Notes: generated by a model not told the origin, from the sequence alone. A stretch of 64,000 nucleotides of DNA from Dugong dugon (GCA_030035585.1 CM057469.1:19338501-19402500), one strand, 5' to 3'. Positions 36,290 to 46,985 are shown, counted from the first letter of the stretch. A program made the numbers and translations.

Positions 36290-37190
36290 TTCACAATTAA
36301 AATGGTAATAAAGAGGGAAAACAAACCACAATAAAACCATGAACCTTTTAATATTTTTGTAAACAAAACTGTGAAAACCAGTTATCCTGTACCCCATCTC
36401 TGAGCCTCATCCCACTGCTCATCCTCTTTCCTGTAGTGTGAGCAAAAGGATGAGCCTCAGAGAGGGAGTTAATGGGATGAGAGACCAAGATGAGCTGAGG
36501 GCGGAAAACAGAATAAAATGCAGGAATGAGTTAAAGTGAAGGGTTTAGTTGAGGGTGGTTAAGGAAGGGGATGAATGCATGATTTCACTTTAAAAGATTA
36601 GAAATTAAGGGAGTGATGCTTAAAGTGTTTACTTACCATTAATTTATTTTAGTCTCTCTAAAGTTGATTACCAGATAAAACAATTAATTGATTAATTAAT
36701 TTGTCATTCTGATTTATCACCCATCTCTTGTGAAATTGATTACTGTGAATCATGATAACATGCGTATTAAAAAAATCAGACAGATTTTGACTCGTTAAGA
36801 AGCAAACAGCTCCATGAGAAACAAATAGCCAGCTAACTGCTCATTTTAGAGTTCTTGTCAATATATTTTAATGGCAATAGACAGAACGCAAATCTTGAAA
36901 AAGGTAGATTTATAGCAAATAAAAGAAAGGACTTATTTATTCACTGTGTTGCACTTTTAGAGAATTCACTATTCTCCAAGAGGCAAAGGATTCAATTGGG
37001 ATTAGAGAGATTTTTGAAGAATGGCTTCAAGATAGATGATCAAGGAACATCTTTAAAGTGCTTTAATAGTCCGCACTTTCAGGAAAACAAGTCGTCCCCA
37101 GGTTTTGAACGAGTTCAGTCCCTAAATGTGTCTTTAAGTCGAGTTTGTAGTTAAGTACAACAGTTGCATACGGTTCTTATTTAGCCTTAC
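36290..37190. other. Intron, nothing firmly recognised
   Basis: The 99-codon frame at 36855-37154 has no homologue I recognise and no splice flanks. It may be the upstream part of the Tigger-like fossil at 37195, in another frame. 36410-36480 holds a short inverted echo (GATGAGCCTCA / TGAGCCTCATCC). Confidence 0.35.
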
Positions 37191-37194
37191 TTTA

Positions 37195-37410
37195 GGGCAA
37201 GAAAAGGCTCCAAGTCTTTTCAGTGATTTAAAAGCTGAACACGCAGCAAGTGAAGGTGATTGTGATAAAGAATTTGTTGCAAGTAAGGGTTGGTTCAATT
37301 ATTTCAAAGGGAAGGCAAATTTATATAACATTAAAAGGCAAGCACGAGCTGTCCTTAAGTTGGACGTTCGTAACCCGGGGACTTACTGCAATGAGGTTCG
37401 TAGAAAATAG
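37195..37410 (+). pseudogene. Tigger/pogo-like transposase fossil
   Basis: One frame reads LFSDLKAEHAASEGD, then FVASKGWFNYFKGKANLYNI, ending at TAG (37408). The pattern ...ASKGWF-FK...N-HN... is typical of the CENP-B/Tc5-type DNA-binding domain of Tigger transposases. About 70 codons survive. The upstream region is out of frame. It sits 230 bp from a CATSPERE exon but on the other strand. Confidence 0.5.
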
Positions 37411-37639
37411 TGAGGATGCTCAATAAGAACTTTAAAGAAAGGCTTACAATTATAGAAATGGAGCATAAATTAAAAATCAGTATAATGGCTAAACTAAATT
37501 TAAAGAATAATGAAAGTGTATATAGTTAGCTCTGAGAGGTTGAAATCCTGTCTATTGCTTATAAATCATGCACAGCCCTAAAAAAAGAAAGGTAGTATAT
37601 TATTTTATCTATGACAATAACAATAATGTTTCCACCTAC

Positions 37640-37717
37640 TCCTGAAGGTTCATTTGCCTTCCATAGCAACTCATCATGATCTGCATTTTCTGGATCATAT
37701 ACCCATATAAATATAAC
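37640..37717 (-). CDS. CATSPERE: CATSPERE coding exon, 78 nt
   Basis: The exon has 26 codons in phase 0, reading VIFIWVYDPENADHDELL and then WKANEPSG. The acceptor ends TTTTATAG. The donor I chose is GTAGGT after GGA, because it keeps phase 0 into the next exon (NSIIL...); GTGGAA four bases further is the alternative but breaks the frame. W-YDPE-AD-DELL matches human CATSPERE. Tigger-like transposon debris lies about 230 bp downstream of the donor. Confidence 0.85.
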
Positions 37718-38179
37718 CTATAAAATAAAACAAAACAGGTGTTTGCATTTATTTACATTTTCTACAAATTTCGTTTTTAGTTGTACAAAACATAACCATA
37801 AAAATGTCTTTATTTCTTTAAAAAAATTTTGATTATTCCATTTTTAAAAATCAAAAGCAGTATATGTTGTTCACCCATTCAAAGACATGTAAAGGAAGAG
37901 TTCATAATAACCCTCTATGCTTCGGAAGTAATCAGGTTAAAAGTTCATATGGATGCTTATACATCTGTCCGTACACTCATTAAAAATATACACAGCTACA
38001 CACACACACCAACACACAGTTTGGACAAAATTGCATGGTATTTATAACTTGCTTCTGTCAGTTGATACAGTACCATGACCATCTCAATAGAGTAGATCTA
38101 ATTATTTTCTTTCTTGTTTAATTGTTTGAATAGATAATTTAGTCACAGAGCCATAGTTAAAAACGAATTACGTTAAGAA

Positions 38180-38335
38180 TACAGTGAAAAAAGGAGGGCG
38201 AGAATGATTACACAGCTTGAAGAATGTGATCAATGTCACTGCACTGTACATGTGGAAAGTGTTGAATTGGTGTATGTTCTGCTGTGTATATTCTCAACAA
38301 CAACAAATAAACAAAATAAATTTTAAAAAATACAG
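38180..38335 (+). repeat. Unnamed family tail fragment
   Basis: It matches 32200-32320: CTTGAAGAATGTGATCAATG, CACTGCACTGTACATGTG, GTGTATGTTCTGCTGTGTAT, then an A-rich tail. Confidence 0.55.
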
Positions 38336-38439
38336 TGAAAATTGCTCCCTGCCATTCTGTACTCATCATTCAGTTCCCACAAGCCCACCTATGTCGCATA
38401 GGTAACTATTGTTCATGTTGTTATTTCTGTAAAATTTGT

Positions 38440-38900
38440 ATGAATATTTAAGCCTATAAAGATATGTTATTTTTTCCCTCCCATTTATACTACTGCAGCA
38501 TGCTAAACACATATTTTTCTCAGTCTTATTTTCTTCACTTAATGTTACATCTTAGAGATCTTTATATATCCTCTTTAATTTTTATGGCTGCATAGTATTC
38601 CAAATTATAAAGGGACCATGATTTATTTAACGAGTAGCCTGATTAACAGTTGTTTTCAATCCTTTGCCATTGTAAGTAATTCTACAATGAGTAACCCCAC
38701 ATATGTCATTTTGCAGCTGTGAGCATATTTGTAGGACATATTTCTAAAAGTGGAATTATTGAGTCACGGAGTATATGGATTTATAATTTTTATAGATACT
38801 ACTATACTACTATATTGCCCTCCAAAGCACCAGCATACCCTCTCATCAGTAATGTATGAGATGTTTTCTTTCCTCACAATCTTCCCAACTGTCATATAAA
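38440..38900 (-). repeat. L1 3' end, antisense, first part
   Basis: Landmarks: TTTATGGCTGCATAGTATTCC, ACCATGATTTATTTAACGAG, ACATATTTCTAAAAGTGGAATTATTG, CTACTATATTGCCCTCCAAAG. Continues at about 39610 after an LTR-like insertion. Confidence 0.7.
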
Positions 38901-39609
38901 TGAGCTAAAGATGACCTCTACGTATTGACCCCATAACTGGCTGGACTCCTTAGCCGATAAAGCCCGCCTGCACCAAACTAAAATTTTTACACATCCATTT
39001 GTTTTACTAATAACCCAAATAAACAGATTGTTAGTCGCATACAGCCTTCCAGGTTTACATATCCTGTGAAACTACACCCAACATTTTCTAGCCATAGATA
39101 AGATAAACCCTGCAGTTATAAAAGTTGTTCCTAGGTGGAGCAAATGGTCAGCATACTCAGCGGCTAACCAAAAGGCTGGAAGTTTGAGTCCACCCAGAAG
39201 CACCTGGGGATAAAGGCCTGGTGATCTACTTCTGAAAAACCAGTCATTAAAAACCCTATGGGGCATGGTTTTACTCTGACATACATGAGGTTGCCGTGAG
39301 TCAGAATCAACTTGACAGCAACTGGTGGTAGTTAAGAAGACCCAAAGCTACTGCTGCCCTGTGGAGCTCTCTGACCCAGAGCCTCCCCACCTTGTTTCCT
39401 GGGGGACATCCTTGCGCTCTTCCCCTCTTCCCCTATAGCGTCCCCCAGCATCACCAGGCTTTGGAAGGCCTCCTGCTGTGGTAGATAGCCCCATGTGCAA
39501 ACTTGCAACTTGTCAGCCCTAATAAATAGCTTGTTATACTTACAACACTGCTACCACATGGTCTTATCTTTTTCTTTGAGCAGCCCTGAGCTCCCTCAAA
39601 CTCACTACA
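38901..39609 (+). repeat. ERV1-type LTR-like element, split by AfroSINE
   Basis: It interrupts an antisense L1. Features are a promoter-poor first half, a C/T-rich stretch (39400-39440), AATAAA at about 39519 and a GT/T-rich end (TTATCTTTTTCTTTGAGCAGCC). This is the layout of a class I LTR 3' half. I could not find clean TG...CA ends or a duplication. Confidence 0.4.
39129..39331 (+). repeat. AfroSINE, long subfamily
   Basis: Head CTAGGTGGAGCAAATGGTCA and CTAACCAAAAGGCTGGAAG, then GTGATCTACTTCTGAAAAAC (shared with the RTE 5' region), then the RTE-like tail GGTTGCCGTGAGTCAGAATC. Confidence 0.85.
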
Positions 39610-40520
39610 CCAGCATAATGTGTGGCCATACCTTTAGAAAGTACCATTAGATATAGTCCTTTGATGTAGATTCAATCTCCATTTCTCTTATTATGGGAAA
39701 GGATGAGCATCATTCCATATGCTTATGAGCCAGTTGTATTTTCTTTTTGGTGAACTATTTGTTCATTTCTCTTGCCCATCTTTCTATTGGATTATTAGTC
39801 TTTTATTTATTGATTTATAGAGTTTTATGAATTAAGAAGAATTACCTTTATTGATATGTTGTGAGTAATTTCCCCCCAGTTTTCAATTTTCTTTTGACTT
39901 TGTTTATAGTATCTATTTGCCATATTATCTATCATTTAGATTTATTAGAGTCAGAATGATCATTTTTTTTGGTTTGTTTTCTGGATTTTATGGTATAGTT
40001 TAAAAGATCGTCCTCATTCTGAAGCTATAAAAGAACTCCATGTTTTGTTTTAGTTGTTCCTGAATTAATTTGGTTGTACTCAAATATTCAGCCCATTTCA
40101 AATTTATTCTAGTGTACAGTGTGAAGTATAGCTCCAACCTTGTTTTTTTTCCTCAGATGACTACCCAATTATCTCAAGACCATTTTTCCCCATTGATTCG
40201 ATGCTACCTTCATTATTTAATAAAGACCTATATGTATTTTAGTCCTTTTCTGTATTTTTGTTCTGTTACCTTGGTCTTATCAGCCTTTTCAAGAGTAACA
40301 TCTCATTGTTTAAATACTGAGACTTTATAATTTATTTTAATGTCTGGTTAGAACAGTACTCTATCACTATTCTTATTCTGTGTTTTTTCTTGGTGCTCTT
40401 ACTGGTTATTTTTCCATATAGACTCAAGAAACATGTTGTGTATTTCTAGAAAAAAAAGTTTTTTACTGAGATGGCATTGCATTTGCAAATTAATGTAGGA
40501 AAATGTACATCTATATATTG
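39610..40520 (-). repeat. L1 LINE, antisense, second part
   Basis: Landmarks: GAGCATCATTCCATATGCTTATG, TTCTCTTGCCCATCTTTCTATTGG, TTCAAATTTATTCTAGTGTAC, ACCTTGGTCTTATC. The frame 40070-40330 is antisense to L1. Confidence 0.65.
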
Positions 40521-40527
40521 TGTTATT

Positions 40528-41277
40528 GTTGTTGTTAGATGCAGTCAAGTTGGCTCTGACTCATAGCAATCTTGCATATAACAGAATGAAACATTGTCAT
40601 GTTTGAGCCCATTGTTGCAGCCACTGTGTCAACTCATCTCATTCGGGTCTCCCTCTTTTTCACTGACCCTCTACTTTACCAAGCATGATGTCCTTCTCCT
40701 GAAATTGGTCCCTCCTAATGATGTGTCCAAAGTAAGCGAGACAAAGTCTTGCCATCCTCACTTTTAAGGAGCGTTCAGGCTGTAGTTTTTCCAAGACTGA
40801 TTTGTTCATTCTTCTGGCAGTTCAAGGTGTATTCAATATTCTTCATCCACACCACAATTTGAGTATATCAGTTCTTCTTTGGTCTTTCTTTTTCATTGTC
40901 CAGCTTTCTCATGCACATGAGAAAATACCACGACTTAGGTTAGGCACACCTTAGTCATCAAAGTGGTGTCTGCTTTTTAAGATTTTAAAAGAGGTCTTTT
41001 GCTGCAGATTTGCCCAGTGCAATACGTCCTTTGATTTCTTGACTGCTGCTTCCATGGACGTTGATTGCTGATCCAAATATAATGCAATCATTGACAATTT
41101 CAATTTCTTCACTGTCTATCATAACAGTGTTTATGGGCCCAGCTGTAAGGATTTTTGTTCTCTTCACATTCAGGTGTAATCCATACTGAAGGCTGTAGTC
41201 TTTGACCTTCATCAGTAAGTACTTCTAGTCATCTTCATTTTCAGCAAGCAAGGTTATATCTTCTGCATATTGCAGGT
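40528..41277 (-). mobile_element. RTE LINE 3' fragment
   Basis: Reverse complement runs from the catalytic box area (41270) to the (GTTGTT) terminus at 40528. The frame 40985-41212 has MKVKDYSLQYGLHLNVKRTK. Confidence 0.85.
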
Positions 41278-41611
41278 AAGAGGCATAACTAGGGTATGGC
41301 AGGTATTGCACCAGTGCTGCAATGAACATTGGTATACGTACATCTGCTCGTGTTGCTGCTTTCAGATCTTTTGGGTATATGCCAAACAGTTGAATTGCTT
41401 GGTGGCATGGCAGTTCTATGTCCAACTTTTTGAGTATCCACTAAACTGTTTTCCACAATGGCTATCCCAGCAGCAATGGACAAGGGTCCCTGTTTCTATG
41501 AAACCACACCAACGTCTAGTTATTTTCCTTTTTTTTTTACCATTGCCATTCTAACGGGGATGAGATGATATCTCATTATGGTTTTGATTTACATCTCCCT
41601 AATGGCTAATG
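41278..41611 (-). repeat. L1 3' part, antisense, before RTE tail
   Basis: Landmarks: ATTGCACCAGTGCTGCAATG, CTAAACTGTTTTCCACAATGG, ACGGGGATGAGATGATATCTC, TGGTTTTGATTTACATCTCCC. Continues at 41892. Confidence 0.8.
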
Positions 41612-41891
41612 CTCCTTAGAAGCAAGGATGGTGAGACTTTGGCATCCATACTTTGGACGTGTTGTCAGGAGGGACCAGTCCCTGGAGAAGGACATCATGT
41701 TTGGTGGAGTGGAGGGTCAGCTAAAAAGAGGAAGACCCTCAGCGAGATGGATTGACACAGTGGCTGCAACAATGGGCTCAGGCATGGCTGTGATCGTGAG
41801 GATGGCACAGAAGTGGGCTGTGTTTCATTCGGTTATACGTAGGGTCACTGTAAGTTGGAACCGACTCCCCAGCACCTAACAACAACAACAG
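41612..41891 (+). mobile_element. RTE 3' tail inserted in the L1, with TSD
   Basis: 280 bp of RTE C-terminus and 3' end (GTGTTGTCAGGAGGGACCAG to (AAC)n). Flanks TGGCTAATG (41603-41611) and TGGCCAATG (41892-41900). The frame 41628-41879 (GRVVRRDQSLEKDIMFG...) is the RTE C-terminus. Confidence 0.85.
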
Positions 41892-42261
41892 TGGCCAATG
41901 ACTTTGAGCATCTCTTCACGTGCTTATTGGCAATTTGAATATCCTCCTCGTTGAAATGTCTGTTCAAGTCCTTTGCCCATTTTTTGATTATTTGTCTTTT
42001 TGTAGTTAAGTTGTTCATGAACATTTTTAAAGACTGTATCTTCTGCTGTTCTTAGGTATAGTGTTCTATCAATGTCAGTTACATCAAGTTGATTAATAAT
42101 GTTACTCACAATTTCTATAACCTTACTTATTCTCTATTTATACAATGGTTACTGAGGCAGGACTGTTGAAGTATCCAGCTGTAATTATGGATTTGATTAT
42201 TCCTTCTTTCAGTTCTATCAGTTTGTGCTTCATGTATTTTGTTGCTTATGTAAGCTTCGTT
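41892..42261 (-). repeat. L1, antisense, after RTE tail
   Basis: Resumes with GAGCATCTCTTCACGTGCTT, AAATGTCTGTTCAAGTCCTTTGC; from 42030 it shows ORF2 landmarks (GTTCTATCAATGTCAGTTAC, GTATCCAGCTGTAATTATGG), suggesting a deletion or a second L1 piece. Confidence 0.7.
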
Positions 42262-42498
42262 GGGTCTTGTTAGGTGCTATTGAGTCGGCTCTGACTCATA
42301 GCGACCTTATGTCCTTATGTATAATAACAGAATGAAATGTTGCCCGGTCCTTTGCCATCCTCACAATCATTGCTGTGTTCTAGCCCATTTGTTACAGCCA
42401 CCTTGTCAATCCATCTCACTGAGGATCTCCCTCTTTTATGCTGACCCTTTACTTTATATGATGTCCTACTCCAGCAATTGGTCCCTCCTGATGACATG
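42262..42498 (-). repeat. RTE 3' fragment
   Basis: GGGTCTTGTTAGGTGCTATTG through CCCTCCTGATGACATG is the reverse complement of the RTE C-terminal and 3' part. Confidence 0.8.
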
Positions 42499-42582
42499 CA
42501 TGTGTGTGTGTATATATATGTAATTTAACAACCAGGATATATCTTTCCATATTTTTATCCACGCTATATAAGTATCTGCAGA

Positions 42583-42766
42583 CTATTAAAAAAAAAAAAA
42601 AAAAAAAAACCAAACCCATTGCCATCAAGTCGATTCCGACTCACAGTGACCTTATAGGACAGAGTAGAACTGCCCCATAGGGTTTCCAAGGAGCAGCTAG
42701 TGGATTCGAACTGCCAACCTTTTGGTTAGCAGCTGAATGATTAACCACTGGCGTCACCAGGGCATA
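42583..42766 (-). repeat. AfroSINE with long A tail
   Basis: Plus strand begins with about 26 A and then AACCAAACCCATTGCCATCA; the reverse complement gives the tail, body (CTCCTTGGAAACCCTATGGG) and head (CTAACCAAAAGGTTGGCAGTT). Confidence 0.9.
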
Positions 42767-42769
42767 ATA

Positions 42770-43205
42770 AATTCATATATACTTTGAAGTTTTTGAAGAG
42801 TTTTTTGTTTTATTTATTTTTTACAAAATGGGATCATATTAAAAACACTTTCCATATCATACTTATTTTACTCAAGTATACATCATTGAAATTCCCCAGT
42901 GTTAACTCTTACACAACTGAATAATATTCTATGGTGTGGATATACTGATACTTACTGATCCATTTCTCTAACTGTGGAGATTTACTATGGATCCAGGGGT
43001 TTTTTCATTTGTTTTTTGCCACTGTTACAATGCTGCCTTTTCATTTCAGTAAATCACTACTTTGGGAAAATTAAAATAGCTAGATAGAGTTCCAAGAATT
43101 ATCACCTTATTTCAATTTTTTTAAGTTTGACTATATCTCTCTCATAATCATTCTATAACTCAGAGTTTTAAAACTTGTTAATGTAAGGAGCTTTTCATGC
43201 TCTTA
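42770..43205. other. Intron; possible L1 scrap
   Basis: 42840-43040 resembles an antisense L1 3' end (ACACAACTGAATAATATTCT, TGGATATACTGATACTTACTG), but weakly. No gene seen. Confidence 0.35.
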
Positions 43206-43640
43206 AAACTTACTGAGAATACCAAAGAGCCCTTGTTTTATGTGGTTTACAACTAATGATATTTACCATATAACAAATTAAAACTGAGAACACTTAAAGA
43301 TATTTATTAGTTCACTTAAAAAGCTATGACAAACCCATTACATGTTAACATATTTTTATGAAAAATTACTGTAGTCTCTAAAACCAAAAAATTAGTAAGA
43401 AGAGTGGTTGTTCACAGTTTTCAAAATCTCTTTAATGTATGGCCTGATAGAAGACAGCTGGTTATCATATTTGCCCCTGCATTAAAGCTCTTACTGTATA
43501 TTGTTTTGGGAAAAAAATATGAAGAAATCCCTCCTCACGTAGATGTGTGGGTAGAACAGGGAGAACCTTATGAACTCCCTTAAAAGGTCTTGGGAAGCGC
43601 TAGGAGTCTTCAAACCATCCCTTGAGTATCACTGCTCTAA
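43206..43640 (-). repeat. Probable old DNA-transposon repeat
   Basis: It reads like a mammal-wide repeat I recognise but cannot name (AAAACTGAGAACACTTAAAG; GTAAGAAGAGTGGTTGTTC; GATAGAAGACAGCTGG), ending in GAGTATCACTGCTCTA, which resembles an hAT terminus. It lies 120 bp from the microexon, just 5' of the 43760 donor on the plus coordinate. Confidence 0.4.
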
Positions 43641-43760
43641 GCAAAATCTGTTGCAAAGTTAGTTTGGGAAATTCCTCTTCTGGTAAATATGGAAGATAAG
43701 AGGGAAATAATAAAGTTGGGATATATGAAGGATATACGAAATTTTAAAAAAATGCTTTAC

Positions 43761-43785
43761 CTGGGTTAAATTGTGAAAGAAATGT
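43761..43785 (-). CDS. CATSPERE: CATSPERE 25-nt microexon
   Basis: A very short exon between a pyrimidine-rich acceptor ending CCCAACAG and a GTAAAG donor. One base completes a Lys codon with the previous exon's AA; eight codons follow, HFFHNLTQ, ending in phase 0. This fits the HFFNNFTQ stretch of human CATSPERE as I recall it, and includes an N-L-T glycosylation sequon. Without it, the neighbouring exons do not join in frame (71 nt leaves two bases, the 78-nt exon starts in phase 0). The exon is too short for ORF or similarity-based gene finders to see alone. Confidence 0.82.
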
Positions 43786-43789
43786 CTGT

Positions 43790-44880
43790 TGGGAAAAAGG
43801 GGAAACATATTTTAGTAACTGCATGTAAACACTAGTTTGAATGGTTTACTTTCAATAAAATTTTTTAAACCTTTGAATATTCTCTTTATAGTCTGTTACA
43901 GATACATACACAATTAATGACTAAATGTACAAAATCCTACATATGTCTATAATTAAATATATTTAGTGTTTCTCCTCTGTCGTCCCAAAAGGCTGAAGGG
44001 CTTGAATCTTGAATCTGCATGCTTCCTTAGCAATACTGCAACTTCACTTATCCAAAGTTGTATGATTACTCTTCTTAAAAAAATTTAACATCACCATTAA
44101 CAGCCTATACTGTTTATATATTTTAACTTATGTCAAATACAAATTCATCAACCAGCACTGCAAATCCTTCATTCACTAGCCTTTCAGTGTGATTTATTTT
44201 GGAAAGGACAACATCCATTTTTATGTTTAGGAGTATGTTTTTTTGAAAGTGTTTTTTTTTTTTTTGTTTGTTTTTTGTTTTCTTTTTTTACTTTAAAGTT
44301 ATCTGTATGCATTTTTTTTTAATCATTTAATCTCAAGAAGTTCAGATCCCGGGACTATGTTCTTTCATTTGCTGATCGCTGCACAGTGCCTACTACATTA
44401 TTATGCACAGAAGAAAATGAAAATATTTTGGGAGTCAATAAAATGAGTATGCAGTGAGTTTCTGACACCATATAATGACCATAGTATTTCACATATTCAA
44501 TCTGTTATGTTAGAAAGCTACTGAAAACAGGTACTATTAATCTCAGCAGGCAAACTCGGCCCACAGTTCATAAAATCCGAGGTTGATCAAGAAGATCCCT
44601 GACGTCAAGACTGGTATGTTCTGCCTTGTGTTATGCTACTTGTCAGAAGCCCTTGGAAACACGGAGTGAGTTATCAGCATATCTGAGAAGAAAAACTTAA
44701 AGGCAACAGGAGAAATGTATGAAGAGTAAAACAAAGATTTTAGTCTTGATACAAAAACCTTGTAGAGAGGGAGTCAATATAAGCTGATATTAAAGTGACA
44801 ACCTAGATTCCAGTGGAAAAATAATGTTAGCAGCATTCTGTTTGGTTGTTTTAAGTTTGCTTGGCTTTCTTGAGTCAGTG
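43790..44880. other. Intron, no recognised feature
   Basis: AT-rich, a T-run near 44255 and 44310. No landmark, no splice-flanked frame. Ends at the ERV-L duplication GTGTA (44878-44882). Confidence 0.4.
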
Positions 44881-44882
44881 TA

Positions 44883-45445
44883 TGTCTTAGGCTGGTTCTC
44901 TAGAGAAGCAAAATGAGTGAAGCATCTATATATATGTATATAGAGAGAGAAAGAGAGAGAGAGATTTATCTCAAGAAAATGGCTCACACAGTTGTAGAGG
45001 TTGTCAAGTCCCAAGTCCGTGGGTCAGACGTCAGGCTGGAGGCCTTTCCTGACTCACAGAGCTGCAGGAGCTGACGAATCCCAAGATTGGCAGAACAGAT
45101 GGTAGGCTGCTGGTTTACAGGCAGGAGGCTAACGAATCCCAGGATCAGCAGGCAATATGGCAGGCAGCTAGCTCAAGTCCCAAGAACTGGAGGTCAGATG
45201 ATGATGAGCCAGATGCAGGATGCAGAGCAAGCAAACAAGCTTTTTCAGGGCGCCCATATATGTGTATACATATATATATATATGTATTGCATGCATGCAG
45301 GCTGTACCCCTAAAGAAACTTTCATTACAAATGATTGGCTGATCACATCAGATTACATCATGGAGCATGACTACATCATTACATAACTGCCAAACCACTG
45401 AGAATCATGGCCCAGCCAAGTTGACACACAACCTTAACCATCACA
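44883..45445 (-). repeat. 3' LTR of the minus-strand ERV-L
   Basis: 563 bp; on the minus strand TGTGATGGTTAAGG...CCTAAGACA. It contains an ATATATA/GAGAGA stretch (44930-44966) near its 3' end. Confidence 0.88.
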
Positions 45446-46070
45446 GTCCACACCTTGTCAACTTGGCACCTGTACACATGTCCTTAAACCATACACAATC
45501 TCTAAATAAAGACAATTACGAAGTCATACTTCCACCTAACATGATACAACTAACATGCATACAAACGAAAACGCACTAGCCCTGTTTACATCTTGTATTT
45601 TATAAATGAAGAAAAAAAATTGATGCACACATACAAGGAAGAAATACTCATAACAATTACAATCCTCATTTTTGTAACTGGTATTTAGAACTACATTCTT
45701 CCACCACCCATTTCATATTTCCTTTACCCTCCGCAAGCATCTCAGCTGGTCATGGTTCTTTACCTGGTGGGATGACCCAAACCTTCATTCCTGAAGGGTC
45801 TGCGCCATTAGTAGTAATGTTGAAATTTGGCTGCTGTAGTTTTCATTGACTTCAATCACAGGGCATAGTAGTACTAAGAGACACCCTAAGGGATTTCCTG
45901 TATTCCAGATATATTCTTTTCTATCTCCATTATGCAACATCAATCTAATTTCTCCTTGGTAGTCAGGGTGAATCACACCAGCCAATACGATAAATCCTTT
46001 CTCTGCCTGTTGATCCAGAGGCACGAGGAGCCCAAAGTGGCTGGGTGGCATTCTTAATTTCCAGTTCAGT
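45446..46070 (-). pseudogene. ERV-L dUTPase and 3' leader
   Basis: The minus-strand frame 46396-45785 (203 codons) runs from the integrase C-terminus into a dUTPase-like domain: FIVLAGVIHPDYQGEIRL and WNTGNPLGCLLVL. ERV-L is known to carry a dUTPase after integrase, and this is one of its better kept parts. In the motif G-V-I-D-x-D-Y, the first D reads H, so the enzyme would probably be affected. 45446-45785 is non-coding leader. Confidence 0.75.
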
Positions 46071-46985
46071 GGAATCTCTGTTGTGTCTCCAAGTGGGAGT
46101 ATTTTTCCCTTTAGAAGTAAAACCTCTAGACTGGCAGAGCATAGGGTCACAGGGACAGGAAGTAAAAATTTTGCGAGTGGGTCACTAGGGGTAATAGTGA
46201 GTGGTGTCACACCCATTTCCAAGCCTTGATTCCTGGAACCATGAACCCTAGCAATGGGAGAAACAGCATAATATATTGGATGCTGGTTTAGAGCATATAC
46301 ACTCTCCTGGAGAACATTACCCCAACCCTGCAAAGTGTTGCCACCTAGTTGGCACCATAATTGTATCTTTAGAAGGCCATTCCATCGTTCTATCAATCCA
46401 GCTGCTTCAGGATGATGGGGAACATGGTAAAACCAGTGAATTTCATGAGTGTGGGCCCATTACCATACTTCATTTGCTGTGAGGTGAGTTCCTTGATCTG
46501 AGGCAATGATGTGTGGGATACCATTACAGTGGATAAGGCATTCTGTAAGTCTATGGATGGTAATTTTGGCAGAGGTATTACGTGCAGGGAAGGCAAATCT
46601 ATATCCAGAGCAAGTGACTATCCAAGTAAGAATGAAACACTTCCCTTTCCGTGATGGAAGTGGTCCAATGTAATCAACCATCCACTAGGTTGCCTCGAGG
46701 AATGGTGCCACACTGGGGACTCAGTGTTGGTCTTTGCTGCTCGCAGATTGGACTTCCAGAAGTGGCTGTAGCCAAGCCAGCCTTGGTGACTGGAAGTCCA
46801 TGTTGCTGAGCCCATGTATAGCCTCCATCCCTGCCACCATGGCCACTTTGTTCATGAGCCCATTGGGCAATGACAGGAGTAGCAGGGAAAGAGGATGAGT
46901 GGCTTCCACAGAACGTGTCATTCTATCCACTTGATTGTTAAAATCTTCCTCTTCTAAGATCACCCGTTAGTGAGCAGTCACATGA
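46071..46985 (-). pseudogene. ERV-L integrase remnant
   Basis: From 46985 downward: the zinc-binding N-terminal area (frame 46963-46721), the core with V-D-Y-I-G-P-L (about 46680) and A-S-D-Q-G-T-H (about 46500), and the third acidic residue in I-E-R-W-N-G (about 46390). It is spread over three frames with shifts near 46720 and 46460-46390. The C-terminal part continues into the dUTPase frame. Confidence 0.78.

Noticed and set aside
36855-37154. A 99-codon frame as a host exon
   Set aside because: No splice flanks found, no homologue recognised, opposite strand to CATSPERE.
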